From Acholeplasmataceae bacterium (lineage in GTDB: Bacteria; Bacillota_I; Bacilli_A; Acholeplasmatales; Acholeplasmataceae): DNA of 33,291 bases. The stretch lies in contig JAIPGC010000010.1 in the NCBI GenBank assembly GCA_021736335.1, forward strand, positions 1-33,291, read 5' to 3'. The position numbers were made by a program, and so were the translations under genes. The notes beneath the pieces are model-generated. The model saw nothing but the letters and a program-made list of their open reading frames with translations. It searched no databases and was not told the origin of the DNA. Shown one piece after another: positions 23,624-32,141 of this stretch; position 1 is the stretch's first letter, and each line of letters opens with the position of its first letter.

Positions 23624-24175
23624 TTATTTAAATTTGAATTCAAAATATTCATCAGCCTTCATACCAATCTGTTTGGGCAATATCGAAGCAAATTCAATAA
23701 ATGCTTCTCCTTTAGCTGTGATGAAATTACGATCAACTACTACACCATCTTCTAAATAATTTGTTCTTGCATATTGATCTTTCAATGACTGTGGATTTGA
23801 TGGATCATCTGCATTTCCAGTACATGATTTGCCTTCAAGAAAGCCAAGCGATACTAATATGTCAACCCCTCCACAAATACCAGCGATGACAGCACCAGCG
23901 CTTGATGCTTTTTGAATGAATTCATATAGTTTTTGATTTCCCAAATAAGGCTTAGGATCCCCTCCAGGAATGATCAAGAGTTTTACATCCATTGGATTGA
24001 TCTCATCAATCAAATGATCAACAACAAATCTTTGTCCTGATAGACTTTTGTATTCTTTTTTTTCCATAGCTACTGAAATCATTTCGTTTGTGCTCAAATA
24101 TAATAAGGCAAGTGAAATTTCAAATTCAGCAAACCCTTCATAATAAAACACTACAATTTTCTTATTGTCTTGCAT
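23624..24175 (-). CDS. DJ-1/PfpI family protein
   Basis: A 183-residue protein of the DJ-1/ThiJ/PfpI superfamily. The order is VVFYYEGFAEFE with the conserved acidic residue (near 17), LLIIPGGDPKP, and the nucleophile elbow AGICGG with Cys101. Members act as glyoxalases, deglycases, chaperones or amidases; which applies here cannot be told. It is the third gene after tyrS and dagK, 28 bp from dagK, and shares the convergent terminator with trpS. Confidence 0.85.
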   Translation of the reverse strand: MQDNKKIVVFYYEGFAEFEISLALLYLSTNEMISVAMEKKEYKSLSGQRFVVDHLIDEINPMDVKLLIIPGGDPKPYLGNQKLYEFIQKASSAGAVIAGICGGVDILVSLGFLEGKSCTGNADDPSNPQSLKDQYARTNYLEDGVVVDRNFITAKGEAFIEFASILPKQIGMKADEYFEFKFK

Positions 24176-24203
24176 ATTTGAACCTCAATTCGATATACTT
24201 CAT

Positions 24204-25046
24204 TTATTCAAATGTTTTCACATTGAAATGATCAATTGGATATTCCACATCACCATCAATTTGTAAATATGTTGGCTTATCAAATTGAACTGAAACTTCT
24301 TTACCCACAAATACTTTGACAAATTTTTTAAACATGAGATGCCAACCTAAGTAAATAGTAGGGAAAATCATGATCAGTAACCATTTTGGTATATCCTTTA
24401 GGATAACTAAATGTAAATCAGCTTTTGTACGATCTGCATGAGGTGCAACCATCATGCCACCACCATAGAAAGGTCCATTCATAACAGATGCTAACCATAG
24501 GCGTTCTTCTCTCCAGGTCTTTCCATCAATGGTAATTTCTGCTGCTATCGGTTTGAATTTGGCAAAGCCCTCAAATGCATGTCTAAAATAATTGATCTTG
24601 TTCTTCTTATATTTTGACGTATTAACCAAATGCCCTACATAACCATCTAGACCAGCACCTATGCCATTTAAGAAATGTCTTGAAGTATCTCTATAAAAGA
24701 CTAAAGGAAGTTTTTTAATATATTTTTTAATTGGTACTACTTTTAGTTTTGTTTTTAAGCTTCTAATGAAATCATTACCTGTTCCTGCTTGATACATGAA
24801 TAAGTCTTGCTTAAAATCAAGATCATATAAACGGTTTGCCAAATGATTGATGGTTCCATCACCACCAACGATAATGATTCTATCATCTTCATTACAACCC
24901 GATGCGAAAGCATCAACGTCATCGATGGTTAGTATATTATAACTTACGACTGCGCGACCATCTTTTTTTAGATGCTTAATGATTTTTTGAATAAATTTTT
25001 CATTTTTACCGTTTCTTGACAACGGATTGTATATGAGTATGTCCAT
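24204..25046 (-). CDS. Diacylglycerol/lipid kinase
   Basis: DagK/YegS-type lipid kinase phosphorylating diacylglycerol or a related lipid with ATP. The nucleotide-binding IIVGGDGTINHL and the following YQAGTGNDFIRSL are clear, and a C-terminal GDVEYPIDHF segment is typical. The 280 residues fit the family. An AGGAGG ribosome site precedes the ATG, and the gene is 10 bp after tyrS. In an organism with an LtaS-like enzyme it would recycle the diacylglycerol released by polymer synthesis; that link is inference. Confidence 0.87.
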   Translation of the reverse strand: MDILIYNPLSRNGKNEKFIQKIIKHLKKDGRAVVSYNILTIDDVDAFASGCNEDDRIIIVGGDGTINHLANRLYDLDFKQDLFMYQAGTGNDFIRSLKTKLKVVPIKKYIKKLPLVFYRDTSRHFLNGIGAGLDGYVGHLVNTSKYKKNKINYFRHAFEGFAKFKPIAAEITIDGKTWREERLWLASVMNGPFYGGGMMVAPHADRTKADLHLVILKDIPKWLLIMIFPTIYLGWHLMFKKFVKVFVGKEVSVQFDKPTYLQIDGDVEYPIDHFNVKTFE

Positions 25047-25056
25047 TTCATTCCTC

Positions 25057-26301
25057 CTAAGTAAATTGAATCATTGCATATTTTTTCTTACCTCTACGTA
25101 AGATAATATAAGCATTAAACAAGGTATCCTTTTGCGAAACAATATAGTCTAGGTCACTCACTTTTTGATCATTGAGTCCGATTGCTCCACTTTGTATAAA
25201 CGTTCTTGCTTCACGCTTAGAAGATGCGAGATTGGCTTCAACTAGGACATCAAGTAAGGATTTTGGTTCATGAAGTGTCACTGTATCCAATGTTTTTGAC
25301 AACATCTTCAATCCTTTTTCATTAATCTCAGAAAAATCTCCTGAAAATAATGCTTGTGATACTTTAACAGCTTGATCATAAGCATCTTGTCCGTGGACAA
25401 GACGAACAATTTGAGCAGCAAGTTCTTTTTGTGCTTCTCTTAATTCTGGTTCTTCATGTGATTTTTTAATTAAAGCTTCAATTTCTTCTTTTGATAGTAA
25501 GGTCAGTGACTTAAGGTAATTTTCTACATCAGCATCGCTTGCGTTTAGAAAGTACTGATAGACTTCATACGGACTAGATAAATTAGCATCTAACCATAAT
25601 GCTCCGGATTCGCTCTTGCCAAATTTAGAGCCATCAGCTTTGAGTAAGAGGGGTGAGCTCATCCCAACTGCTTGACTCTGATCGCCTTCTATCTTTCTGA
25701 TTAATTCAAGACCAGTTGTGATATTACCCCATTGATCAGACCCACCAAATTGCAATTTGCAATCATGTGTACGGTATAGATGGAGAAAATCAATCGCTTG
25801 AATTAACATATAAGAAAACTCCGTATATGAAATTCCGATTTCTAATCGTTTTTGAACCGTGTCTTTTGCAATCATATAATTGATTGAAAAATGCTTTCCA
25901 TAATCTCTAAGATATGAAATCATATCTATTTTTCCAATCCAATCATAATTATTAACAAATATCGCAGTCTCTGGATTAATGAATTGGCTCAATTGAAGTT
26001 TAATCTTTTCAGCATTTTGAAGTGATTCCTCTAATGTCAATAATTTTCTTTCACTTGTTTGTCTAGGATCTCCGATAAGCCCTGTTGCTCCACCAATCAA
26101 AACAATTGGCGTGTGACCATATTTCTCTAAAAGCATCATTCTGACAATTTGCACTAAATGACCGACAGTTAAGGATTCTCCAGTTGGATCGAATCCACAA
26201 TAAAATTTAATTTTCTCATCGTTAAGCAAATGCCGTGCCTGCTCCTCATTGCTAACGTCTTTGACTAATCCACGCCATAGTAATTCATCATATAATTTCA
26301 T
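25057..26301 (-). CDS. tyrS: Tyrosyl-tRNA synthetase
   Basis: Class Ic synthetase. Motifs include [17 protein letters not shown] (the HIGH-type region), [23 protein letters not shown] and the KMSKS-type KFGKS. A C-terminal S4-like RNA-binding domain occupies about residues 350-414. The ATG at 26301 (second of two in a row) is chosen because AGGAGG is five bases upstream; the first is only two bases away. It is under a Tyr T-box and leads the tyrS-dagK-DJ-1 unit. Confidence 0.96.
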   Translation of the reverse strand: MKLYDELLWRGLVKDVSNEEQARHLLNDEKIKFYCGFDPTGESLTVGHLVQIVRMMLLEKYGHTPIVLIGGATGLIGDPRQTSERKLLTLEESLQNAEKIKLQLSQFINPETAIFVNNYDWIGKIDMISYLRDYGKHFSINYMIAKDTVQKRLEIGISYTEFSYMLIQAIDFLHLYRTHDCKLQFGGSDQWGNITTGLELIRKIEGDQSQAVGMSSPLLLKADGSKFGKSESGALWLDANLSSPYEVYQYFLNASDADVENYLKSLTLLSKEEIEALIKKSHEEPELREAQKELAAQIVRLVHGQDAYDQAVKVSQALFSGDFSEINEKGLKMLSKTLDTVTLHEPKSLLDVLVEANLASSKREARTFIQSGAIGLNDQKVSDLDYIVSQKDTLFNAYIILRRGKKKYAMIQFT

Positions 26302-26320
26302 CATATCCTCCTGTGTTTTA

Positions 26321-26492
26321 AATAAAAATCGCCCTTAGAAACTCTAAGGACGAAATAATCCGCGGTACCACCTTAGTTCTAGAGTTCTCTCTAGCACTTA
26401 ATTTACAGTGATCTCCATAAGTGTATTTCGAGCTTTGTTTTCTCCTCATGTCACACCATCATGAAGTCTCTTGTTTAGGTATACAAGCCTCT
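26321..26492 (-). promoter_or_regulatory. T-box riboswitch, tyrosine-specific
   Basis: The minus strand has the T-box core AAGGTGGTACCGCG (26361-26374). The terminator CGTCCTTAGA, loop GTT, TCTAAGGGCG (26330-26352) is followed by a T-rich tract. The candidate specifier TAC (26423-26425, in GAAATACAC) is a Tyr codon; TGGT would pair with the ACCA end. At about 170 nt it is shorter than the Trp leader (about 210 nt). Confidence 0.9.
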
Positions 26493-26498
26493 ACTGTT

Positions 26499-26504
26499 AT
26501 TATA
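26499..26504 (-). promoter_or_regulatory. -10 box for the tyrS T-box transcript
   Basis: A minus-strand TATAAT 13 bp after the ccpA stop, with no good -35. No terminator separates ccpA from tyrS, so some read-through is likely. Confidence 0.45.
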
Positions 26505-26516
26505 TCTACGATCGAT

Positions 26517-27512
26517 TTAGTTGGTTGATTGTCTCTTGACAATGTAATGAGGTAAAATGATGCGAATGTTGTCAACATCTTTTTGATTCATTAATTTCGT
26601 CAAAAGCCTCATTGATACAGCACCAATATCATAGACTGGAATATCAATAGATGTTAATGTAGGTCTAGATAATACTGCATATTTTGTATTTTGGAACCCA
26701 GCAACTGATAAATCTTTGGGGACATCTCTTCCATTATCTCTTGCTATATTCATAAATGATACAGCAATCGAATCTCTCACGCCAATGGCACCATCCACTT
26801 TTTTATCACTAAAGAATGTGGAAAAATGTTGACGATTGATATTTGTATCTCCTGATGTTCTAAAAATCTTTGGTTCAAGTCCTGCATCTTCCATTGCTCT
26901 TGTATATCCAGATTCTTTTTTATCGTTAACTGAATATCTTCTTGCAGTACTGAGCAAGTAAATATTTTTTCTTTGTTCAGCTATCATGATATTCGTAATC
27001 TCATATCCAGCTTTTTCATAGTCAATTGAGACTGTAGGAACTTCAGGATCATCTGATACAACATTTGCAAAAACAAATGGAATACCATTGCTATTAAACA
27101 TCTTTTTAATATCATCAACTAAGTTTTCTGATAACTCATCATTCAAATAAAGCACACCATCAACTTGTTCAGCAACGATATCATGTAATGTATCAATAAT
27201 ATCCATATCTTCACGAATGGAGAATAGTTTAATTGAATATTTGTAATTTTGAGCAATATCACTAATTCCGCCAAGCATCTCAGCTACGGAAGCACGTGTA
27301 ATATCTGATATAACAACACCTACGGTTGTTGTTTTTCTGCTTGCGAGTCCTCTTGCAATGACATTAGGACGATAGCCAAGCTCTTTAATGACCTTTAGTA
27401 CGCGTTGTCTTGTTTCTTCTTTAACCTTTTCTGGATTGTTGAGAACGCGAGAAACTGTGGCTAGTGATACACCAGCTGCCCCAGCTACGTCATAAATTGT
27501 TGCATTACTCAT
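26517..27512 (-). CDS. ccpA: Catabolite control protein A (LacI family)
   Basis: Global carbon regulator. The N-terminal LacI-type helix-turn-helix TIYDVAGAAGVSLATVSRVL (about residues 4-23) is followed by a hinge region ending in RGLASRKTTTVGVVISDI. The C-terminus, YDIGAVSMRLLTKLMN then ILPHYIVKRQST, resembles Bacillus CcpA closely, which separates it from sugar-specific LacI members. The start is the ATG at 27512; a GTG nine bases earlier is part of the ribosome site AGAGGTGAT. The length is 331 residues. Its own promoter has palindromes with A/T centres nearby, and cre-like sites lie elsewhere in the window. CcpA normally needs HPr-Ser-P. Confidence 0.85.
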   Translation of the reverse strand: MSNATIYDVAGAAGVSLATVSRVLNNPEKVKEETRQRVLKVIKELGYRPNVIARGLASRKTTTVGVVISDITRASVAEMLGGISDIAQNYKYSIKLFSIREDMDIIDTLHDIVAEQVDGVLYLNDELSENLVDDIKKMFNSNGIPFVFANVVSDDPEVPTVSIDYEKAGYEITNIMIAEQRKNIYLLSTARRYSVNDKKESGYTRAMEDAGLEPKIFRTSGDTNINRQHFSTFFSDKKVDGAIGVRDSIAVSFMNIARDNGRDVPKDLSVAGFQNTKYAVLSRPTLTSIDIPVYDIGAVSMRLLTKLMNQKDVDNIRIILPHYIVKRQSTN

Positions 27513-27546
27513 ATAAATCACCTCTAAATCTATTTCTTATGAAAAT

Positions 27547-27576
27547 ATTATATCATTAAGTTGTAAAGGCTTTCAA
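27547..27576 (-). promoter_or_regulatory. ccpA promoter
   Basis: The minus strand has TTGAAA (27571-27576), an 18-nt spacer and TGA-TATAAT (extended -10, -10 hexamer 27547-27552). Confidence 0.7.
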
Positions 27577-27583
27577 GTAAAAG

Positions 27584-27599
27584 ATGAAAATATTTTCAT
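27584..27599. promoter_or_regulatory. Perfect 16-bp palindrome upstream of ccpA
   Basis: ATGAAAATATTTTCAT lies just upstream of the ccpA -35. The half ATGAAAATATT recurs at 27539-27549, over the -10 region. It has the shape of a LacI-family operator but with an A/T centre instead of CG. Autoregulation is possible. Confidence 0.45.
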
Positions 27600-27604
27600 T
27601 CGCT

Positions 27605-27637
27605 TACAAAAAAAATAAAGAGGCAATTGCCTCTTTA
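27605..27637 (-). terminator. Terminator after rplS
   Basis: The minus strand has TAAAGAGGC-AATT-GCCTCTTTA followed by a long T-run. Confidence 0.92.
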
Positions 27638-27643
27638 CCAAAC

Positions 27644-28000
27644 TTATCGTTTTTCTCTGATTCTTGATGCTTTTGCTGACAATGTGCGAATGTAATTTAA
27701 CTTCGCGCGTCTTACCTTACCTCTACGTGCAACATCAATGTGATCAATTGATGGTGAATGCACTGGGAATGTACGCTCTACACCGATACCATAAGATACC
27801 TTACGGACTGTAAATGTTTCAGAAATGCCTCCGCCTTGTCTTTTAATGACTAGACCTTCAAATAACTGTAAACGTTCACGGTTTCCTTCTTTAATCTTGA
27901 CATAAACCTTGATGGTATCTCCAGGACTAAATTCAGGAACTTCCTTGATGTAAGAACTGGTGATCGCTTCAATCAGCGCTTGCCCTTTTAATCTTGACAT
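27644..28000 (-). CDS. rplS: 50S ribosomal protein L19
   Basis: Large-subunit protein at the 30S-50S interface. [53 protein letters not shown] and [14 protein letters not shown] are all standard. The 118-residue length is normal. In many Firmicutes rplS directly follows trmD; here ltaS lies between them and rplS has its own promoter, leader and terminator. Confidence 0.97.
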   Translation of the reverse strand: MSRLKGQALIEAITSSYIKEVPEFSPGDTIKVYVKIKEGNRERLQLFEGLVIKRQGGGISETFTVRKVSYGIGVERTFPVHSPSIDHIDVARRGKVRRAKLNYIRTLSAKASRIREKR

Positions 28001-28071
28001 GTTCGACTCACTCTCTTTCTTCCAATGTTCATGTTCTTTGACAGCGGACCATTGTGCTAATTTGTTACGGC
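28001..28071 (-). promoter_or_regulatory. Probable L19 leader (r-protein autoregulation)
   Basis: The leader before rplS contains a fold on the minus strand in which CAATG and CATTG close a region holding GTCCGCTGTCAAAGAACATG. A structured L19 leader is known upstream of rplS in Firmicutes, and the placement here fits. I match it from memory of the family, not from an alignment. Confidence 0.5.
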
Positions 28072-28077
28072 TTTATT

Positions 28078-28106
28078 ATTATAACAAAGTTATATTAAAC
28101 ATGCAA
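28078..28106 (-). promoter_or_regulatory. rplS promoter
   Basis: The minus strand has TTGCAT (28101-28106), a 17-nt spacer and TATAAT (28078-28083). Confidence 0.75.
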
Positions 28107-28134
28107 CATATTTAATGAAACTTTGATGATAATT

Positions 28135-29988
28135 CTATGGATATGTAATATATGTCACTCTATCCTTGAAATAATCCGATTGAAACATCTTTTCATATCG
28201 ATCGATTGTTTCATAAATGACTTGTTTTTTTGCTAAATAATCTTCTTCGCTATCATTACCAAATAAGATTTCATCAAATAAAACAACATTTTCATGACTG
28301 ATCCAACTTGAATAGGTCAAGATGATTGGTAAATCAAGTTTTTCTTCTAAGAATACACTTTGACCATAATAATAATATTGAATATACGAAATGCCTAATA
28401 AATCTAAAATTGTAGGTGTAATATCATAATGAGATGTTAGAACATCAGAAGATCCAGATCCTAGTTTTTGACTATAAATCAAGAAAGGCACTTTTTCAAT
28501 TTCATATGGTATATCACTATCAGGTGTATATTTTAAAGTCAGATCATGATCAGAATAATTTTTGTGGTCACTATAGATGATAATAGTGGTTGTTTCTAGT
28601 AAATTCTTAGCTTCAAGTTCATCCAATAAAATACCTAATCCTTTATCAAAATCCATTTGAGCTGCCATCATTGTTAATAATTCAATTTCAGCTTCCTCAA
28701 ATTGAGGGTCTAATGCCAATATGTCGTTATATTCTTTTAAATTCTCGCGAAAACTCTTATGCGGCCCATGAGGCGTAACTGTGATGATAAAACTAAAGAA
28801 TGGATCATCTTGAACTGGCACCATCAATTCCTTCATGTTTTCAAACATAACTGAATCAAGTGGCCAATCATCTGTTTCTTCGATTCCTAATTCTTCAAAA
28901 GCATAAAAGTACTCAAATCCCATGTTTGGATGAATGACTGATCGATTAAAGAAATCAGCATAATAGTTATGGAATGAATTTGCAGTATAACCAAAGTCCC
29001 TTAGGACATTGGGTAATGCATTATCGTATTGATTATCTCCAAACGTGTACATGAAATTATCTGCTTGGAAATACATCATAGAAGTTAGTGATTTAAATTC
29101 AGCATCATATGTATAATTGCTTTTTGCTGCAGAATAGAAACGATCGAAGTGTATACCTTCATCATATAAACGATAGTAATTAGGTGTATACTCTCTTGAA
29201 TATGCATAGTCTTCACATGTCTCACACATAATCATGATGATATTTTGGCCTTCAAGTTCCCCAAATAATGGTGATTGATCACCCGGTGTAAGATCTAATG
29301 TTTCATCAATAATCTCTTCATATTCCTCACCAAATAAGATAGGTTTAATTGTATTATTAGCATAGGTGACAATATCTCTTGTATGATAAGTAATTGATCC
29401 GAACTTCTGGACGAATAGGCTCTTATCAGCTGGTGTATTAAATGTTAAGAAATCATTTGCTTCAACGATATATGGACTAAAGAAAACACCTAACATAGAT
29501 ACAATTAAAAACAAAGTATGCTTGGCATATTTTTTAGGTCGATCTGTTGGATACAATTTAACTATTTTACTTAATATCCGAATACTAAATACTAAAAATC
29601 CAATGATTAAAATCCAGATGAAGATGCCATAAGGTGTGAGTGGATTATATTTTAAACCGATTTTCATCGTGTTTTTTCCTGATTCAAGCAACATAGCAAT
29701 TGATGTTACATCCTGTTTAAAATAGTACAGTGTACTATCTGTAAGGAAGAATGTGAACATGATTAATATGTAAATCAAATAAGCTATGTAGCGTGCTTTG
29801 TTGTTCTTAATAAAAGACAATACTGCTAAAACAATTGCAACATTAAAAAATGCAATGAGCCAATGTCCAAGAGATACACCAAACCCATAACGCAATATGA
29901 AGATGAAATCAAAACTAAAAACAACGAACACAACAAAAAGGAATTCTACGATTTTACTATTTTGTGCCATCATTTTAATTGTCTTCAT
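28135..29988 (-). CDS. LtaS-type polyglycerolphosphate/lipoteichoic acid synthase
   Basis: Membrane enzyme of the sulfatase/alkaline phosphatase superfamily that moves glycerol phosphate from phosphatidylglycerol onto a glycolipid. Five hydrophobic segments fill residues 15-175, then a linker and an extracellular sulfatase domain. Metal and catalytic positions are readable: Glu256 in MCETCED, the nucleophile Thr293 in YTYDAEF (LtaS has TSDAEF), His407 in TPHGPH, and Asp474/His475 in YSDHKNY. The 617 residues match LtaS (about 600-650). The exact polymer is uncertain in a lineage thought to lack a wall. It sits between trmD and rplS, a non-standard insertion in a ribosomal block. AGGGGAA precedes the ATG. 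Confidence 0.85.
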   Translation of the reverse strand: MKTIKMMAQNSKIVEFLFVVFVVFSFDFIFILRYGFGVSLGHWLIAFFNVAIVLAVLSFIKNNKARYIAYLIYILIMFTFFLTDSTLYYFKQDVTSIAMLLESGKNTMKIGLKYNPLTPYGIFIWILIIGFLVFSIRILSKIVKLYPTDRPKKYAKHTLFLIVSMLGVFFSPYIVEANDFLTFNTPADKSLFVQKFGSITYHTRDIVTYANNTIKPILFGEEYEEIIDETLDLTPGDQSPLFGELEGQNIIMIMCETCEDYAYSREYTPNYYRLYDEGIHFDRFYSAAKSNYTYDAEFKSLTSMMYFQADNFMYTFGDNQYDNALPNVLRDFGYTANSFHNYYADFFNRSVIHPNMGFEYFYAFEELGIEETDDWPLDSVMFENMKELMVPVQDDPFFSFIITVTPHGPHKSFRENLKEYNDILALDPQFEEAEIELLTMMAAQMDFDKGLGILLDELEAKNLLETTTIIIYSDHKNYSDHDLTLKYTPDSDIPYEIEKVPFLIYSQKLGSGSSDVLTSHYDITPTILDLLGISYIQYYYYGQSVFLEEKLDLPIILTYSSWISHENVVLFDEILFGNDSEEDYLAKKQVIYETIDRYEKMFQSDYFKDRVTYITYP

Positions 29989-30032
29989 CAGCTAGTTCCC
30001 CTTTTCTTTCGGTTTATGTTCAACTTCATGAT

Positions 30033-30049
30033 CCTTTATATAATAAAGG
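30033..30049. repeat. Inverted repeat upstream of ltaS
   Basis: CCTTTAT-ATA-ATAAAGG, 7-bp arms with a 3-nt spacer, lies 45 bp before the ltaS start. It may be an operator or a leader hairpin. There is no T-run for termination in either direction, and no clear promoter is seen between trmD and ltaS. Confidence 0.4.
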
Positions 30050-30080
30050 TATCTCTCATATATCTTATATCTTAATTGTA

Positions 30081-30109
30081 AAAAATGCAATATTAAGAGC
30101 CTATATTAC
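30081..30109 (-). terminator. Probable terminator after trmD
   Basis: On the minus strand GTAATAT and ATATTGC pair (one G-U) around a 9-nt loop, followed by ATTTTTT. The trmD stop is in the left arm. The stem is AT-rich, so read-through to ltaS is possible. Confidence 0.6.
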
Positions 30110-30828
30110 TTTTTTGCTAATTTTATTTTTTCAAGTATTTTCTTTTCTTCATCAGTCATTTTTATGCCTTTAATCAAATCTCTTCTTTTGACTAAAGTTT
30201 TTTCTATTTGCTGCTCTTTACGCCATTCTTGAATCTTTTGATGATGACCAGATAATAATATTTCAGGTACACTAAATCCTTTATAAGATTCAGGTTTTGT
30301 ATATTGTGGGTATTTTAACCAACCATTTTGTAAACTATCTTCTTCTGCAGAATCTTCATGAATGACATCTGGAATCAATCTAGTAACTGCATCAGAGATA
30401 ATCATTGCTGGTATTTCTCCACCTGTTAATACATAATCTCCGATTGATAACTCCATATCGATGAGTGATTCTACTCTTGCATCAATGCCTTCATAATGAC
30501 CACAAAGTAATATCAAATGCTCAGATATAGCAAGCTTCTTTGCAATCTTTTGATTAAACAGTTTTCCTTGTGGTGATAGATAAATGACAGTAGATTTTTC
30601 TGTTTTTAATTTGGTGATGACATCATAAAATGGAGGAAACGTCATCAACATACCAACACCACCACCATAAGGTGTATCATCAATGTTGTGATGTTTGTTG
30701 TGACTATAGTCTCTAAGCTGATGCAATCTAATATCTACTTGGTTGAGAGCAATTGCTCTTTTGATGATCGATGTTGATAAAAACGTATCAAAAAATTCTG
30801 GAAAAATTGTAACGATATCAATAATCAT
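30106..30828 (-). CDS. trmD: tRNA (guanine-N1-)-methyltransferase
   Basis: Methylates G37 of tRNA with SAM, preventing frameshifts. The SPOUT trefoil-knot enzyme has DTPYGGGVGMLM, LLCGHYEGIDARVESLID and SIGDYVLTGGEIPAM. The 240 residues are normal. It overlaps rimM by 4 bp (ATGA), in the rpsP-khpA-rimM-trmD order. Confidence 0.97.
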   Translation of the reverse strand: MIIDIVTIFPEFFDTFLSTSIIKRAIALNQVDIRLHQLRDYSHNKHHNIDDTPYGGGVGMLMTFPPFYDVITKLKTEKSTVIYLSPQGKLFNQKIAKKLAISEHLILLCGHYEGIDARVESLIDMELSIGDYVLTGGEIPAMIISDAVTRLIPDVIHEDSAEEDSLQNGWLKYPQYTKPESYKGFSVPEILLSGHHQKIQEWRKEQQIEKTLVKRRDLIKGIKMTDEEKKILEKIKLAKK

Positions 30829-31322
30829 AATAATCCCTCAATTGGAGTAATAATGATTTTATCATCCAAAACATCACGAACAAATGCTTTCACAAAAGGA
30901 ACCATGACTTTTTTACCATCTTTTTTTTCAATTTCCAACAAGTGTCCTTGTGGAACTGGTATAAGACTAAAAACAGTACCTACATATTCATTAGTATTTG
31001 TGTAGACCTCTTTGTTAAGCAATGATTGATAATGAAAATCATCTTCATCAAGCTCTTCTTCAATGATTTCATCAGCATAAACATCCAAGCCTTTATAGAC
31101 TAAGATGTCATTAATGTTATCATATGATTTAAATTTGACAATCAGTAAGTTTCCCTGGGGTCTTACTCTTTCAATTGTGAAATTCACTCTATTTCCCTTA
31201 AGCATAACAAAAATCTCATTTCCAATTAAGAAGCGATTAAAGTCACTCAAATTATAGATTTTAACTTCGCCTTTAATTCCATGTGAATTTGTTATTTTGC
31301 CAATTTGATACATAGTCTTCAT
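30825..31322 (-). CDS. rimM: 16S rRNA processing protein RimM
   Basis: Helps mature the 30S subunit head, binding S19. The N-terminal YQIGKITNSHGIKGEVKIY is typical of the RimM beta-barrel; the C-terminal PRC barrel includes YVGTVFSLIPVPQGHLLEI and VMVPFVKAFVRDVL. The 165 residues are normal. It ends in TGA overlapping the trmD ATG, direct evidence that TGA is a stop codon here. It lies 2 bp after khpA. Confidence 0.94.
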   Translation of the reverse strand: MKTMYQIGKITNSHGIKGEVKIYNLSDFNRFLIGNEIFVMLKGNRVNFTIERVRPQGNLLIVKFKSYDNINDILVYKGLDVYADEIIEEELDEDDFHYQSLLNKEVYTNTNEYVGTVFSLIPVPQGHLLEIEKKDGKKVMVPFVKAFVRDVLDDKIIITPIEGLL

Positions 31323-31324
31323 CC

Positions 31325-31573
31325 TTAAAATGAATCAATATCGATTTGTACTCGTTTGCCTTCTTTCGAAGCTCCTGCATAAACAATTGTACGCATTGCA
31401 CTCGCGATTTTCCCGCCTTTTCCAATAACACGACCTAAATCAGCTTCATTAACTAAAAGTTGAATGGTAACTGATTCTTCATCATTGGATAAGATTTTAA
31501 CTAATACATCATCTGGGTTAACGACTAATGGCATTATCATATTTTTTATGAGTTTTTCAAAATCAACAGCCAT
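31325..31573 (-). CDS. khpA: KH-domain RNA-binding protein KhpA
   Basis: Small RNA chaperone. The 82-residue protein is a single KH domain with the GxxG-type loop VIGKGGKIASAMRTIV. The N-terminal MAVDFEKLIKNMIMPLV and length match KhpA (YlqC). It lies 15 bp after rpsP and 2 bp before rimM, its usual place. A KhpB partner is not in this window. Confidence 0.93.
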   Translation of the reverse strand: MAVDFEKLIKNMIMPLVVNPDDVLVKILSNDEESVTIQLLVNEADLGRVIGKGGKIASAMRTIVYAGASKEGKRVQIDIDSF

Positions 31574-31588
31574 GACATGTACCCCCTT

Positions 31589-31831
31589 TTATTTGTCTAA
31601 AACTTTATACTTCTTGAATAAACTTTTTACAGTGTCCGTAGGTTGAGCACCATTAACAAGCCATTTTTGAACTTTTTCAGCATCTACAAGAACTTTATCA
31701 ATAAGTGGATCATAAGTTCCTAAAATTTCTAAAAATCTACCATCTCTAGCTTTGCTTGATTCACTTGCAACCACACGATAGAAAGGTCTTTTGTTTGAAC
31801 CGAAGCGTTGTAAACGTAATTTAACTGCCAT
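31589..31831 (-). CDS. rpsP: 30S ribosomal protein S16
   Basis: Small-subunit assembly protein. [20 protein letters not shown] and [20 protein letters not shown] are diagnostic, and the 80-residue length is normal. It is first in the rpsP-khpA-rimM-trmD operon, with a near-consensus promoter upstream. Confidence 0.97.
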   Translation of the reverse strand: MAVKLRLQRFGSNKRPFYRVVASESSKARDGRFLEILGTYDPLIDKVLVDAEKVQKWLVNGAQPTDTVKSLFKKYKVLDK

Positions 31832-31868
31832 TTTTTATATTCTCTCTTTCTTTTTATTATACAGTACT

Positions 31869-31896
31869 ATTATATACAAAAATATCATCCTGTCAA
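31869..31896 (-). promoter_or_regulatory. rpsP operon promoter
   Basis: The minus strand has a perfect TTGACA (31891-31896), a 16-nt spacer and TATAAT (31869-31874). A second TATAAT-like box follows about 12 nt downstream. Confidence 0.8.
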
Positions 31897-31913
31897 GTCT
31901 TTTTCCTTAACAG

Positions 31914-32141
31914 TTAGAAATTTAAGTTGGAATCGTACATTTGTGATGGACCAAAGTACTTAAATCCTTTAACATCCTTCAATTGTTTCTTAAGATTTTG
32001 TTCTTGCTCCATATCTGCATAAACTATTGCATAATTTTGCTTACTAGAGACATATGAAACATCTACAGGTAGATTCTTCAATTTTTCTAGAACTTGCTTA
32101 CCTTGATAAAACACCACAAAGGCCATTCTATTAGCGTACAT
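31914..32141 (-). CDS. ylbG: YlbG family protein (DUF2129)
   Basis: The 75-residue protein starts at the ATG at 32141, chosen because AAAGGAGG lies nearby upstream; an in-frame start at 32165 would add eight residues. The YVSSKQNYAIVYADME stretch and overall length fit YlbG. Its molecular function is unknown. It follows ylbF with an 11-bp overlap, the same order as in Bacillus. Confidence 0.78.
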   Translation of the reverse strand: MYANRMAFVVFYQGKQVLEKLKNLPVDVSYVSSKQNYAIVYADMEQEQNLKKQLKDVKGFKYFGPSQMYDSNLNF

